The notes under the pieces were generated by a model that was not told the origin of the DNA, searched no databases, and was given only the letters and a program-made list of their open reading frames with translations. From Arion vulgaris (Eukaryota > Mollusca > Gastropoda > Stylommatophora > Arionidae), in NCBI GenBank assembly GCA_020796225.1, contig CM036765.1:806001-870000 (forward strand): 64,000 bases of DNA, written 5' to 3'. The translations under genes were made by a program, and so were the position numbers. Below are positions 12,401 through 21,904 of this stretch, one piece after another (within the stretch, counting starts at the first letter, position 1; each line of letters opens with the position of its first letter).

Positions 12401-12509
12401 CAAAAATAAGAAGTTTTATGTGTGCGCACGTCCAGAAGGTGCCACAGGTAATCCTGCCTATAGATGTAACTTTTTTCTGTGGTACAATCATAACAAATCA
12501 AATGCATGA
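3289..12509 (+). CDS. APEX2: AP endonuclease 2 (APEX2-like), 3' part of a spliced gene
   Basis: Three exons on the plus strand (3289-3432, 4606-4671, 11228-12509) encode the later part of a class II AP endonuclease of the APE2/Apn2 group, a nuclear and mitochondrial base-excision-repair nuclease that trims 3' ends and acts with PCNA. Visible hallmarks in order: INVYVP and LLQSRAEAL in the first exon, TGDMNL (the GDxN active-site motif) in the second, then KRLDYIL and GSDHCPV (catalytic D/H) in the third, followed by two QxxLxxFF motifs and a GRF zinc finger. The N-terminal exons with the WNINGIR-type motif are not in the window and must lie upstream of position 1. Introns are about 1.2 kb and 6.6 kb; the second is filled by LINE fragments and a minisatellite. 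A one-base frame break in the last exon (see that entry) leaves open whether this copy is functional or the base is an assembly error. Confidence 0.9.
3674..3935. repeat. Minisatellite, about 65-bp unit, four copies
   Basis: Unit starts near 3674, 3740, 3805 and 3868; units of 66, 65 and 63 bases with a few substitutions. It lies in an APEX2 intron. The open frame across it is a side effect of repetition. Confidence 0.9.
4020..4212 (+). mobile_element. Two LINE 3'-end remnants in tandem (LINE-F then I-A)
   Basis: 4020-4155 matches the 3' end of the LINE at 13330-13750 (shared AAGTAAACTATT...ATGTAAAACCATACAAGATC, ending aactaactaac). 4165-4212 matches the end of I-A (TATGGACATGTCCGG...AACTGAAAC). 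Confidence 0.7.
4606..4671 (+). CDS. APEX2: APEX2 exon: GDMN active-site loop
   Basis: Short 66-base exon. Acceptor ...ttttcag at 4605; donor GAT|gtaagt begins at 4672. It encodes HVITGDMNLTHRKMDNCDSE plus CD. The GDMN motif corresponds to GDLN/GDFN of the exonuclease-endonuclease-phosphatase fold, with Asp and Asn in the catalytic site, and the following THRK.D segment is typical of APE2. Ends in phase 0 and joins directly to the exon at 11228. Confidence 0.88.
4701..5000. repeat. Three-copy tandem repeat, about 95-104 bp, spanning a LINE junction
   Basis: Units start at about 4701, 4796 and 4899 with a (GAT)n run at each join. The last unit runs into an I-C LINE fragment, and each unit includes part of the junction (ATGTCAGAGATTGTCTC), so the LINE junction itself appears to have been amplified. 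Confidence 0.8.
4960..5275 (+). mobile_element. I-type LINE (I-C) RT fragment
   Basis: Degraded RT: LSLVLFNIY, FADDIL-like region and GLTYLDGRLLGI aligning with the better copy at 30775-32530. Several stops; ends near 5275. Confidence 0.6.
5430..6070 (+). mobile_element. RTE-like LINE C-terminal fragment (RTE-B)
   Basis: FKNLGTLLTSEGRCKTEIRS, IALAKASFMKMK, then a shifted frame with the basic C-terminal block and ELITCTKQRELWRDMIA. The same family occurs at 44330 and 60060. A 36-base piece is tandemly duplicated at the start (ETPICNINIQETPICNINI). Confidence 0.7.
6400..9990 (+). mobile_element. Long RTE/RTEX-like LINE, EN plus RT, many frame breaks
   Basis: Longest element in the window. Apurinic-type endonuclease: ARYNIDIAALIETRLAGEGQ at about 6780, KLIILGDFNAMVG at 7120, HWHLIDYVI near 7340. 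Reverse transcriptase: VFAARQLQEKCQEQ, FIDLTKAFDTVSREGLWKI, NGVKQGCVIAPTLFSNMFSA, DLLFADDCAL with FADD intact, then the thumb (FTYLGSTLSQNV) and the CETWTVYQRHARKL region. The C-terminus shows NRIGLTSHHTH, remnant of a terminal zinc-finger-like motif. 5' region GC-richer than the flanks. Numerous stops and frame shifts; about 9521-9592 is foreign sequence (see separate entry). It lies in the last visible APEX2 intron, sense orientation. Confidence 0.85.
9521..9592 (+). repeat. Copy of APEX2 3'-UTR sequence embedded in the LINE
   Basis: AAGATATATTTGTGTTTCTT and the following GA-rich segment through CAAGCCAACAATCAAAAT match 12518-12592, just after the APEX2 stop codon, with few differences. The next bases repeat LINE sequence already present near 8617. 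Confidence 0.75.
10005..10195 (+). mobile_element. LINE-E C-terminal fragment
   Basis: TVFYNRTSGNKAKETTKRWL and the AQDKNHDI end match the minus-strand copy at 15905-16725 (VFYNRTSGKKARGRPRKRWL). 3' end only. Confidence 0.65.
10330..11125 (-). mobile_element. RTE-A LINE fragment, minus strand
   Basis: Same sequence family as 913-1808 and 50100-51020, starting with an (ATC)n 3' tail and running through the KRRRERPRRRWIQDVTDG block and degraded YFGHIK, YLGQRRE and RT thumb segments. Confidence 0.75.
11228..12509 (+). CDS. APEX2: APEX2 last exon: end of EEP domain, two PIP-like motifs, GRF zinc finger; one-base frame break
   Basis: Acceptor ...attgtag at 11227; stop codon TGA at 12507-12509. 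The entry frame (DDFKLRSSRTWMNEFLQKSE...) reaches TGA at 11342-11344. The rest of the protein, from MFSDVYRQLH at 11352 onward, is in the frame shifted by one base, with no room for an intron, so there is a single-base insertion or equivalent error around 11338-11351. Downstream: NYGKRLDYIL and GSDHCPV finish the nuclease domain; QQKLSSFF (about 11631-11654) and QISLKLFF (11913-11936) both fit the PIP-box pattern QxxLxxFF; a Ser/Thr-rich linker follows; the C-terminus has CPGH...C...FYVC...YRCNFFLW, a GRF-type zinc finger that in APE2 binds single-stranded DNA. The exact base in error cannot be decided from one sequence. Confidence 0.9.
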
Positions 12510-12705
12510 GGTCATCAAGATATATTTGTGTTTCTTTGTAACCATAGAGAGAAAGAGAATGTACATGATGCACACAAGCCAACAATCAAAATGTATTTCT
12601 TTGTTATTATATTCTATTAGAAAACAGTTTGCATTCTCATAAATTATTATCAGTCATTATTGCTAAAGATTATTAATTGGAAGTATGATTGATAGAAATA
12701 AGTAT

Positions 12706-12711
12706 AATAAA
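12706..12711 (+). promoter_or_regulatory. Candidate polyadenylation signal of APEX2
   Basis: AATAAA about 200 bases after the APEX2 stop codon, the first canonical hexamer in this 3' flank. Placement fits a short 3' UTR; no cleavage site can be shown from sequence alone. Confidence 0.45.
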
Positions 12712-12717
12712 TCTTAA

Positions 12718-13325
12718 CAAACGTTACAAATGAAATTAACATCGATCTATAACAATGTTGATATAAACATGCAACGATCATTTGTACAGCTGTAGAAGAA
12801 TGATACTTCTAGCTAGTTAATAGTTTATTTTCTGTAATGATAGTTACATCAAAACAAGTTCAAAAGATAAATTGTAACAACTTATGTAAAACTCTTAAAA
12901 TAGCAACATAATTAAGCAGCTGTAGTTAAAACTCACAACCGTGGAATGTTCTTTTAAATAACACATCACAACCTGCTTCATTTGCTCTTATATACATACC
13001 CACATTGATTTCTCTTATATAGTCGTGATCTACCTCATTGATTCCATCAACACCATATAATTTTGGGATCAAAGATTGAGTTAATATGTTATTCACGTAA
13101 AGCAGATGGTTATTCAGATTGGATCAATCGGCTTAAGACAGAATCTCTCAAAAAAGTTTATTTTAAAAGCTAACATTAATAATCAAGACATATCCAAAAT
13201 AAATATGAAATTTTCTAGTTTTAGATCGTATAAACTTTAAGAATATCAATGACTGGGAGATGTTAATTTGATTAAACATTAATAAATTGATATTTCACCA
13301 GATTTGTTGTTGTTTATATATTATT
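12718..13325. other. Unassigned AT-rich region with a short minus-strand frame
   Basis: No repeat family recognised. A minus-strand frame at about 12930-13125 reads NHLLYVNNILTQSLIPKLYG, VDGINEVDHDYIREINVG and MYIRANEAGCDVLFKRTFHG then CEF and a stop. Its composition is unlike AT-rich noise, but I recognise no family and no start; it could be a terminal exon or transposon debris. Confidence 0.35.
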
Positions 13326-13329
13326 CTTA

Positions 13330-13750
13330 TTGATTTTGATGTTAAGCAAACTGTAATCATACGGTTGTGAAAGTTGGAAATCAACAAAGAAAATTTATAA
13401 GAAGCTGGACAGCTTTGAGAATAAATGTCTCCAAAATTATTAAAAGTAAAATGGAGTGATTTCGTTTCTAACAACACAGTGAGAGAACACACCAACAACC
13501 CGTATCAAATATTTAGGTCATGTTCTTAGATCAGACGAAAAGAGACTAAATCGACAAGTCCTTATGTGGTTACCAGTTGGGAAAAGAAAATGTGGATGAC
13601 CTAAGACCACTCTTCGAAGAACAATCCTACAAGAAAGTAAACTATTAAGATGTAAAACCATACAAGATCTCCGACTGCTAGCAACAAACCGCACCACATG
13701 GAGATCTAAAACTCTATGTGCCGCCTTTGGCACAAAAGGAACAAACTAAC
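13330..13750 (+). mobile_element. LINE-F C-terminal fragment
   Basis: SYGCESWKSTKK, then KYLGHVLRSDEKRLNRQVLM, GKRKCGRPKTTLRRTILQE and a 3' end aactaactat. Degraded, 5' truncated. Confidence 0.7.
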
Positions 13751-13759
13751 TATCTACAC

Positions 13760-14260
13760 TGTAATCAGTTTCAGTTTGGATTATCTTCATTGCACTCCGG
13801 ACATGTCCATAGGTGCTCCGATCTTTGCAATATCTCCAATAGCGTCCAGCGACTGACCGTACCAGTGCGATTTTGATTGATGAGCCTACTCACGTACCTG
13901 TTCTGCTGTTCTTTTCCAATCTTTTGTTCTGTTCCAATCTACTCCAATCTTCAAACCCAGCTCCTGCAATCTAGTAGTTGACGTGGATTGGTTTAAATGA
14001 AAATCTTCTTTGTGGCTACACTCTATGAGGGCGTTCAAAATATCAGCTCTATCCATTGGCTGGCCCTCTGATATGGTGGCACAGCCAGTATGCTATCTCA
14101 TTGCCAAGACGCCCATGTGCCCGGAACGAAGTGTGATTCTGCAAATTGTTGACGCTTGTAGTGATTCAGTCCATTGCCTGCGCCCGAACCAGCCTTTACC
14201 TTGTGGATCACACTCAATGAATCACTCAGAATGCACGCATGAGTGTAGTTTTGTATACTA
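13760..14260 (-). mobile_element. I-type LINE (I-A), RNase H end and 3' terminus
   Basis: Minus strand, beginning at a CTGAAAC 3' tail. Same family as 20330, 33125 and 59116: RRRSEHLWTC-type end and MDRADILNAL, with PGHMG and remnants of RNase H upstream. Contains a small local duplication around 13912-13945. Confidence 0.75.
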
Positions 14261-14389
14261 ACAAAGAAATTCTGTAATCATTCTTATTCAACCGAATAAG
14301 AACAAATTATATTCATTACAGCCGTAGCATAGTTCTAATTTATTTTACCAACTCGATTTGACACAACTGGTCTTGCTATCAGTTCAGAA

Positions 14390-14630
14390 GTGAAAAGGCA
14401 TACATCATCATCAAGTAGCTTGTCCCTTTTGGAACTTGGCTCCCATGACAGCAGTCCTGAAAACTCTGTTCTGTGCAAGTTGGCCGGCATCAGTAGCAGT
14501 CAATCTCCATCGTCTTCCTCTCGTTCTTCTTCCAGTCACCATTCCTTCCAAAATTATTTTCTCCAGGTATTATGTCGTTTGATGTGTCCGAAATATTTAA
14601 TTTTCCTTGTTTTTATGCTTACATGAAAAG
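14390..14630 (-). mobile_element. RTE-like LINE 3' fragment
   Basis: Minus-strand sequence with FGHIKRHNT-like and WRLTATDAGQLAQNRVFRTA-like segments in broken frames, ending at a (ATC)n tail near 14400. Related to RTE-A but diverged. Confidence 0.55.
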
Positions 14631-14634
14631 ACAT

Positions 14635-15110
14635 ACATGGTGAATAATTTCAGTCAAGGTTGACCTATCAGAGTTCCATGTAATCTCTTTAGCACTGTGA
14701 CAGGTTGCCCCCATCTTGGGAAAACCCTTGATTAGTCTTCCTTATAAACATCATGTTTAATAAACAAAACAATGATGCAAGTCTTGAGCAGCAACTGTGT
14801 TCCGCCTGTTCCATGAACTTCTTTCTTCTTTGCGTTCGTTCTTTACGACCAATTTTAATCACTCTTTGTGATATGTTTAGTCTTTGCCAAGAACGTGCAT
14901 ACATTGCACATTGGTTTGGTAGGCCCCTAAACGCATAGACTTCTACATGTTTAGGACATGTGCATCCAATTTCAGCCAAACCTCCTTAGTCGCCTCTTGC
15001 GACATGCATGACAGGTAACAGTGGTTCTATTCTTTACACCCAAATTTGGGCCCTGGTAACCACTCTGGCGGTTCCATGAACTGATTATGTCTGATAAATT
15101 ATGAACTTGA
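14635..15110. other. Unassigned stretch with a possible dispersed motif
   Basis: No coding evidence. 14985-15050 contains TTAGTCGCCTCTTGCGACAT followed by GGTTCTATTCTTTACACCC, which resembles a short sequence I recall as dispersed in many invertebrate genomes but cannot name with confidence. Confidence 0.3.
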
Positions 15111-15114
15111 CATA

Positions 15115-15885
15115 CTCACGATATTGCGATCATAATGTGAGCAGCTGGAACATGTTCAGAATGATAGTATGTGCATAGTCCTTGGCTGCACTAAAAATGT
15201 TTCCATTGTGAAGAGATATATGCTTGACCGTTTGTTAACTGCGTTCCCATTATGCTAACACTCATATCAAAGCTGTTATGCTTCTTATTGTGGACCAGAG
15301 ACACTACACAAGAATACTAGATATTAAGGGTGTGAGAATCATGCTTGGTATGTTGTGACGACCCGAGCTGAAAGAACAAGTTACCAGGTGGTCACAGTTG
15401 TGACCCTACCAAAAAGGAGAGAATGGATCCCGATTGATGGGAACACACTTTCACAATGTTATCATTGCTATTGGAAGGAAATGTAGAGATTGTGGCAATA
15501 TGAAAGTGAATCAAGAAATTAACCAGCTGATAGAAGGGGATGATGATGTATATAAGAATGTGCGAGATACATAATATTGTGGTGAGAAATAAGGCTGGTG
15601 TTTTCTAGCTAGTGCCAAGGTTGGATTGTTGCCCAGTGGAATGGAACATACAACTACTTCTCGTATTAACATGGAGTGAGGCGGTTCCTAATGCTCTCTA
15701 ATTGCTTTCGGAGACTACGTTTACTGGAGCAATTATTATTTCCAACTTTCAGTCAATGCTTCGGAAATCCAAAACAAGTTGTGGTATGTGTGGGTGTTAT
15801 TTATCAATGATTCCAACCTTCTGTAACTTACATGAATACGTCCAGGACATTTGGGTGCTCCTGGCACTGAAAAAGACAGGCTTTC
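15115..15885 (+). mobile_element. I-type LINE (I-C), degraded RT end to RNase H
   Basis: Matches the order of the copy at 31900-32530: LERVQNEG-like, YMLGLL-like, GVRIMLGML, CRDCGNMKVNQEINQLIEGD, GGCFLASAK-like. Many stops and indels. Confidence 0.65.
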
Positions 15886-15904
15886 ATCAGCAACACAGAG
15901 TTCT

Positions 15905-16725
15905 TTCTTTCTTTTGTCGTCACACTGCTACCGGGTTGTTGCCCAGTGTCGTGGTTTTCTGTTTTTGTCTTGCGCTGTTCTGGTGGCTTGTGTGATTGTT
16001 ATCTTTGCTCTTTCACAGGATTCTGCTACGCCATCTAACCATCTTTTCCGTGGTCTTCCTCTTGCCTTCTTTCCCGATGTTCTGTTGTAGAAGACTCTGT
16101 ATACTGTGGAGTTTGGATGCATTCTTATTAAGTGGCCAAACCACTTCATTCTTTGTTTATCTATATAATTCAAGCACGGTTTTGTGCCAACTTTCTTTCT
16201 TATGCTGATGTTGGTGATTCTGTCTTTTCTTGTGTTGTTGGTAACTTTTCTCAGGCAACGCATTTCACATGTAGTTATTTTTGTGACTGCGCTTTGCTCA
16301 ATGTCCATGTTTGGCTCTGGTAACACAAAGTAGGTATAAAAATGCTGTTGATCATTTGTTTCTTAGCTGCCTGTGAAATTTTTGGGTGCCTTAACAATGG
16401 GGCTAGCTGGTAGGTTACAGCATTTGCTTTTTGTACTCTAGCCTCTATCTCTCTATCTAGTTTTCCGTCTTCTGTGAATATGCTTCCTAAGTATTTGAAT
16501 TCTTTCACTTGGTTTATTTTAGTGCCATTGACATGGATGTCTAGATTATTATGTTTTCTTCCCATATTCATTATTTCTGTTTTAGTGTTGTTGATTTTCA
16601 TGTCATGTTTCACACAATTATTGTTCAAAGTGTCAATATGATGTTGTAGATCTTGTTCATTTTGATGTATCAGGCACTGATCATCTGCAAAAGCAGTTCA
16701 TTTATTTCATCATTATCTGAATTCG
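15905..16725 (-). mobile_element. LINE-E fragment, minus strand
   Basis: Minus strand: DMKINNTKTEIMNMGRKHNN, QVKEFKYLGSIFTEDGKLDR, EIEARVQKANAVTYQLAPLL, IFIPTLCYQSQTWTLSKAQ, MRCLRKVTNNTRKDRITN, KWFGHLIRMHPNS, KARGRPRKRWLDGVAES. RT thumb and C-terminal domain. Head-to-head with the plus-strand copy that starts at about 16755. Confidence 0.8.
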
Positions 16726-16754
16726 ACTCTTGAGTTATTTTATCCATATATGCG

Positions 16755-17900
16755 ATAAAGACAGAGTTGCAGAGTGAAAAACCAATAGAATATAATAAAG
16801 AGCTACACTTATTATTCATCGATCAAGAAAAGGCATTTGACAGAATAGATGAAGTATTCTATGGAAACACTAGAGAACTATGGAATCAAGGGACAACTGC
16901 TAGACAATATCAGAGCAATATACACAAATAGCCACAGTGTGGTAAGAACAACAGACGGAATGACAGACTCATTCGAAACAAAATCAGGAGTAAGACAGGG
17001 TTGTGCGCTCTCACCTCTTCTCTTCAACATATATATAGATAGAATAGTGAAAGATGCACAGTACGAAAAAGAACTTACTGACATAGACAATGATCATGAT
17101 GACCAATTAAACAACCAAATCAACGAATTCCTTTTTGCGGAAGACCAAAGTTTAATCTATGAAGATAAGCTACAACATCACATTAATTCATTGTTAATAG
17201 CATGTAGAAAGTACAACTTGAAAATCAACAAACAAAAGACCGAGACCATGAAAATCAGCAGAACACCAAGCCAAGCAAACATACAAATAGATAACACCAG
17301 AGTAAAGCAAGTTTCTGAATTCAAATATTTAGGCAGCATTTTCACAGAGGACGGAAAACTCGATCGAGAAATAGAGACAAGGTGTCAAAAAGCAAATGCA
17401 GTGGCCTACCAGCTGGCACCATTACTACAACACCCAAAGATCAAGATGGAAGTGAAAAGACAGATGATTAAAAGTATTTTCCTACCAACACTTTGTTACC
17501 AGTGCCAAACTTGGTCTCTTACAGCAACACATCACAGAAAGCTCACCACGTGGGAAATGAAATGCTTGAGGAGGCAGTGGTAGTCACCAGGAAAGATAGA
17601 TACGAAATGAGACATCAGAAGCAGAGTGGGCATAACTTCATGCATCGAATAACAATAAATGCAGTGGTTTGGACATTTAATGAGAATGAAATACAACCAA
17701 CCACCAATAACAGCATCAATAAAAAGAGATCGGGTACTAGAGCTAAGGGAAGACCAAGCAAAAGATGGATAGACAATATCAAGACCACACTACATAAACA
17801 TGGATATAACACAACATCTAGCCCTAGAACGCAAATTAAAGCTCCCATCTCTGCGCTTAACCGCAAGAGTGGACAGCCAACTACATCTCCCACCTGGGAA
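16755..17900 (+). mobile_element. LINE-E fragment, RT core with altered active site
   Basis: FIDQEKAFDRIDEV, LENYGIKGQLLDNIRAIYTN, SGVRQGCALSPLLFNIYIDR, EFLFAEDQSLIYEDKLQHHI, FKYLGSIFTEDGKLDREIET, FLPTLCYQCQTW. The usual F/YADD reads FAED here, so the catalytic Asp pair is damaged. The C-terminal RGRPSKRWIDNIKT block follows in another frame. Confidence 0.85.
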
Positions 17901-17904
17901 TAGG

Positions 17905-18750
17905 CAATAGACACAGAGTTAAAGGTTGATAAGGGGGATGTATTTTGGTTGGATGAGGACATGGCACGATGTTGAATCTACAGTTTAAGAGTTTGGAATC
18001 AAATGTTGTACGGACAGTGCTGAGCAGCATGGATGGAGGAGTGGGTTCAACTAGCAAGTCACGGAAACCAGCATTATGCATATCCTTGTACATCTACTGG
18101 GAGGAAATGGAACACATTGGGTCTGCCCCTAGTGCTATAACATCGGTTCAGTAGCTAATAGTGCATTGATTTTCTACAAACATTTGGGCTAGAATTACAT
18201 AGTTGACATAGCCATAATTTCTAGCAGTCAGTCAACTTCAGCCACCACCAGATTAATAAAACACATAGCGTAGGGAGTTAAATCATCTAATATATACACA
18301 ACTGCATATATTTATTTGTATATGTCTTATTTCAATCAGAAATAAAACAGACATTCAGAGGGGAAGTGTTGTATGTCAGCCTGTAAACAGATCAAAAACT
18401 GATGTGAAATAGCCGAAAATGATAGTTTCTATATGTGGCAGCAACATCCAGCTTGATGGTAGCAGACACTAGGTGTCACATACGCATAAGAATAACAGAT
18501 AAAAATGGCGACAGAAAAGTGTGTGGGGGGAAGGGACAAGATTACCAGCAAATGATAATTATAAAAACAGCTGTTGATAATGAAAAATGTTTGCTAAGTA
18601 AAATGATAAACTGGGTTGATACATTTTCTCAGGGGTGCTCAAAAGTGAGTCATCCTTTTAGACAAAAGTGCAGAAGATATTCTAGATGCGAGACAAGTAA
18701 CAGTGTAGTAACTGGAATAGTTTAATACATACATGATCATTAGACTATAC
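17905..18750. other. Unassigned intergenic DNA
   Basis: Moderately AT-rich, no frame or repeat recognised on either strand. Confidence 0.4.
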
Positions 18751-18754
18751 TGAA

Positions 18755-19745
18755 AGTGTGCTCAAGATGGGTGACCAGACAACTGAGAAACACAAATGAA
18801 CCAATGAAACAAGGAACAATCTTCCATGAAGAAGTCAATAAGGAGAAAGGGTGTAGACTCAAGAGAGGCATATCATGGCTGAGTCAGGCGGAAGATACGC
18901 TTAGGAAAATATGTGATTCTTCCGGAATTGAAACAGGAGAGGAATGGATTGCTGTGCCGCCTCAATTTCCGACTGCTTTCACCGTTATTACATCTATTAA
19001 GAAAAACTGCGAACAAAATAATCTATCACTGCTAAACTAGTGGAGGCTCTCTTGAATGACATCATCAATGATACAGATGTGGTTATTTACACGATGGTTC
19101 AGTCATTCGCCAACAACGCTGTGCGTGGGCTTTTCAGCACGCTCAGGAGGAAAAAAAATAAGAGAGGCCAGTGGGGCCTACGCAACAACCACAAGTAGCT
19201 TGACAATGGAGGTTCAGGCGGTTACGGAGGCGGTGAACTGGTTGGCATCTCACAATTACTCTCGTGTTTTCATACTCAGTGACTCCATGAGCATGATTCA
19301 TAAAGTCGAATCAGGTATGGTGAGACACAACTGGGTGGAGGTACTGGTACAGACAATGATCAGAGAAATCACCTTTATTTTTGTCCCTGGGCACGCAGGA
19401 GTTAGGGGTAATGAACGAGCTGATAGATTGGCTGGCTTAGCTACAATATCAGAGGAGCTGCAATGGATCGAAGTGACATTCTTCACGCATTGAGAGAGTC
19501 TTTCCGAACAGAGGAGTTTCAGGGCTGTGAATTCCACTTGCTGACCAGATTGAAAGAGATGGGTGTCAATATTGGTGCAGCCCGAAAAGAACGACATACT
19601 AAATATGCAAAGAGATTGATTAATCAACATCGAACTGGCGTGTTGGGTCGCTGGACGCTGCTGGATTTGCTGAGGCGGAGATCGGAGCACCTATGGACAT
19701 GTCCTCATATAACTGATAACAAAATGAACCAAATAGGCCTGTTCT
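18755..19745 (+). mobile_element. I-type LINE (I-B) with RNase H domain and zinc-like C-terminus
   Basis: RGISWLSQAEDTLRKICDSS upstream; RNase H with YT/DGSV (frame break at about 19093), MEVQAVTEAVNWLASHNYSR, FILSDSMSMIHKV and the VPGHAGVRGNERADRLAG end, so the catalytic Asp/Glu set is visible; then GAARKERHTKYAKRLINQHR, GRWTLLDLLRRRSEHLWTCP. The last is a conserved C-terminal block of this LINE group. 5' truncated; one or two frame shifts. Confidence 0.85.
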
Positions 19746-19749
19746 TGCA

Positions 19750-20325
19750 ACATCTCTGATGGATGAGAATTCTGCACAATACTGTGAAGTTCTGTTGCAT
19801 TGGAATGCAATTAGAAGAAACATCCAGTCATGCTGACTAGATAAGTACTGCTCTATCACAACAATGCTAGATCACATGATGTTTATAAACCCAGGAGAAA
19901 ATTGAACTAGGATGACAACTTTTTAATATCTGACCTGGTAACTCCCTAGTGATTTCCACCTGTTTGGCTTGCTAAAAACTCATATTATTAGTAGCAATGT
20001 TGGTAGAGATTATGTTAAGAAATAAGGGTATTTGGCCGCTGTGTTGCCAGATTTAAAAAGGGATGTAAAGAATAGTAATACTATAGCATACCATGCATGT
20101 CATAAAAGATGACTAAGGACGAGCACACCTGTGTGTTGCTGGGGTCCACAAGGAAGCAAAGAATAGTGACCTACAAAGCACTGTAAGAGATGGCTATCAC
20201 GTCTGGTAGAAAACTATTGTATGTCCCCAGGTGGATGATGGAATTGGTTGTTCACTCTTGCCATTGAGCATAGGAGCTTTAATTTGCGTTCTAAGGCCAG
20301 AAGAGTCGCCCTAGTTGTGTTATAC
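19750..20325. other. Unassigned intergenic DNA
   Basis: No coding signal or repeat recognised. Confidence 0.4.
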
Positions 20326-20329
20326 CCGT

Positions 20330-20655
20330 TTTAGTTTCAGTTTGGAATATCTTCATTGCACTCCAGACATGTCCATAGGTGCTCCAATCTCCTTCGCAAT
20401 ATCTCCAACAGCGTCCAGCGACTGACCGTACCAGTTCGATTTTGATTGATGAGCCTACTCATATACCTGTTATGCTGTTCTTTTCTTGCTACTCCAATCT
20501 TCAAACCCAGCTCCTGCAATCTAGTAGTTGACATGGATTGGTTTAAATGAAAATCTTCTTTACAGGCACACTCTATGAGGGCATTCAAAATATCAGTTCT
20601 ATCCATTGGCTGGCTGTCTGATATGGTGGCAGAGCCACAGCCTGTCTCTTCTCAT
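20330..20655 (-). mobile_element. I-type LINE (I-A) 3' fragment
   Basis: Minus strand: MDRTDILNALIECACKEDFH, LGLKIGVARKEQHNRYMSRL, TVSRWTLLEILRRRLEHLWT then C-x2-C remnant and a CTGAAACT tail at about 20330. Open across its length. Confidence 0.8.
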
Positions 20656-21005
20656 CGACAACCATGTGTTATACCCGTGTTTATTTAGTGTGGTCTTGAT
20701 ATTGTCTATCCATCTTTTTTCTTGGTCTTTCCTTAGCTATAATACCTGATCTATTTTATTGTATGCTGTTATTGGTGGTTGGTTGTATTCCATTTTCATT
20801 AAATGACCAAACCACTGCATTTATTGTCTTTCAATGTATTCGGGCATGACATTATGTCCACTCTGCTTCTGATGTCTTCATTTCATAGTCTATCTTTCCT
20901 GGTGACCCCCACTGCCCTCCTCAAGCATTTGATGTCATTTTACATGTGGTGAGCTTTCTGTGGTGTGTTACTGTCAGAGACCAAGTTTGGCACTGGTAAC
21001 AAAGT
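20656..21005 (-). mobile_element. LINE-E C-terminal fragment, minus strand
   Basis: Broken frames matching KWFGHL, ARGRPSKRWIDNIKTTL and CYQCQTW segments of the copy at 17500-17800. Directly abuts the I-A fragment. Confidence 0.65.
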
Positions 21006-21459
21006 GTGAAAGGTAGAAAACTTCAGCTACAAAATCAAACCAACCATGAACAAATTAAATACAAGGAAAAGATATTTGGAGACATTAACAATTTATGGAA
21101 GACATGGATGAGGCTGCAAGAGATAGCTAAAGTTAGAAAGACTTGGCAGGCCTATACCCCAACCGGGCATACATTTATTCATTTAACCTTGTATAAATTG
21201 AATTACAATTATTTTTGAAACAGACACAGGATTAATAATAAAAATTCAGGGTCAAATGAACATATTAAATAAACAGAATTACATCAATGAATCTGTCAAC
21301 TATGTAAATTTAAGCAAACAATTTTGAATAAAACTAATTTGACATTGAGCATCAAGAACATTCTAAATAAAATATGGAACTGCAAGTTATATAGTATTAA
21401 ACTAAATTATGAATTTTCAATTCAAATGTTGTATTTTGCACATCTGACCTTGCTTTGGT

Positions 21460-21900
21460 TTTCAATCCTAACATATGCCAGCAGAGTTGGAAAATGACTA
21501 AAGATATAGAAAGCAAGTTGAATGCATTTTAAAATAGATGTCTGTGAAAAATAATGAATATAAAATGGAACGAATTCAGGAGAAGTGATGAAATCAGAGA
21601 CATGTCTGGTCAACCACTAGTGACAACTGTTATAAGAAAGAGAAGATGGAGATATGTTGGGCACACCTTGAGGAGAAATGATCAACGAATATCAAAGCAG
21701 GCATTGAAGTGGGATGCAAAGGGTTCAAGAAAGAGGTCGACCTAAGTAGACCATGAACGAACTTTGCTGAGAGAGGCAGGAAATATCGGTCTCAGTTCCA
21801 TGGAGGAGATTGAGCGAGTTGCCCAGAATAGAGCGGTATGGAGAAATTACTTACAGGCCCTATGTAACGATAAGATCGAGAGGAATTATTATTATTATTA
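21460..21900 (+). mobile_element. LINE-D 3' fragment with (ATT)n tail
   Basis: MNIKWNEFRRSDEIRDMSGQ, VIRKRRWRYVGHTLRRNDQR, ISKQALKWDAKGSRK, then RPK.TLNETLLREAGNIGL and SSMEEIERVAQNRAVWRNYL in shifted frames, ending in (ATT)n at about 21885-21900. Same family at 24680, 32750, 39470, 42005 and 56465. Confidence 0.75.
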
Positions 21901-21904
21901 TCAA

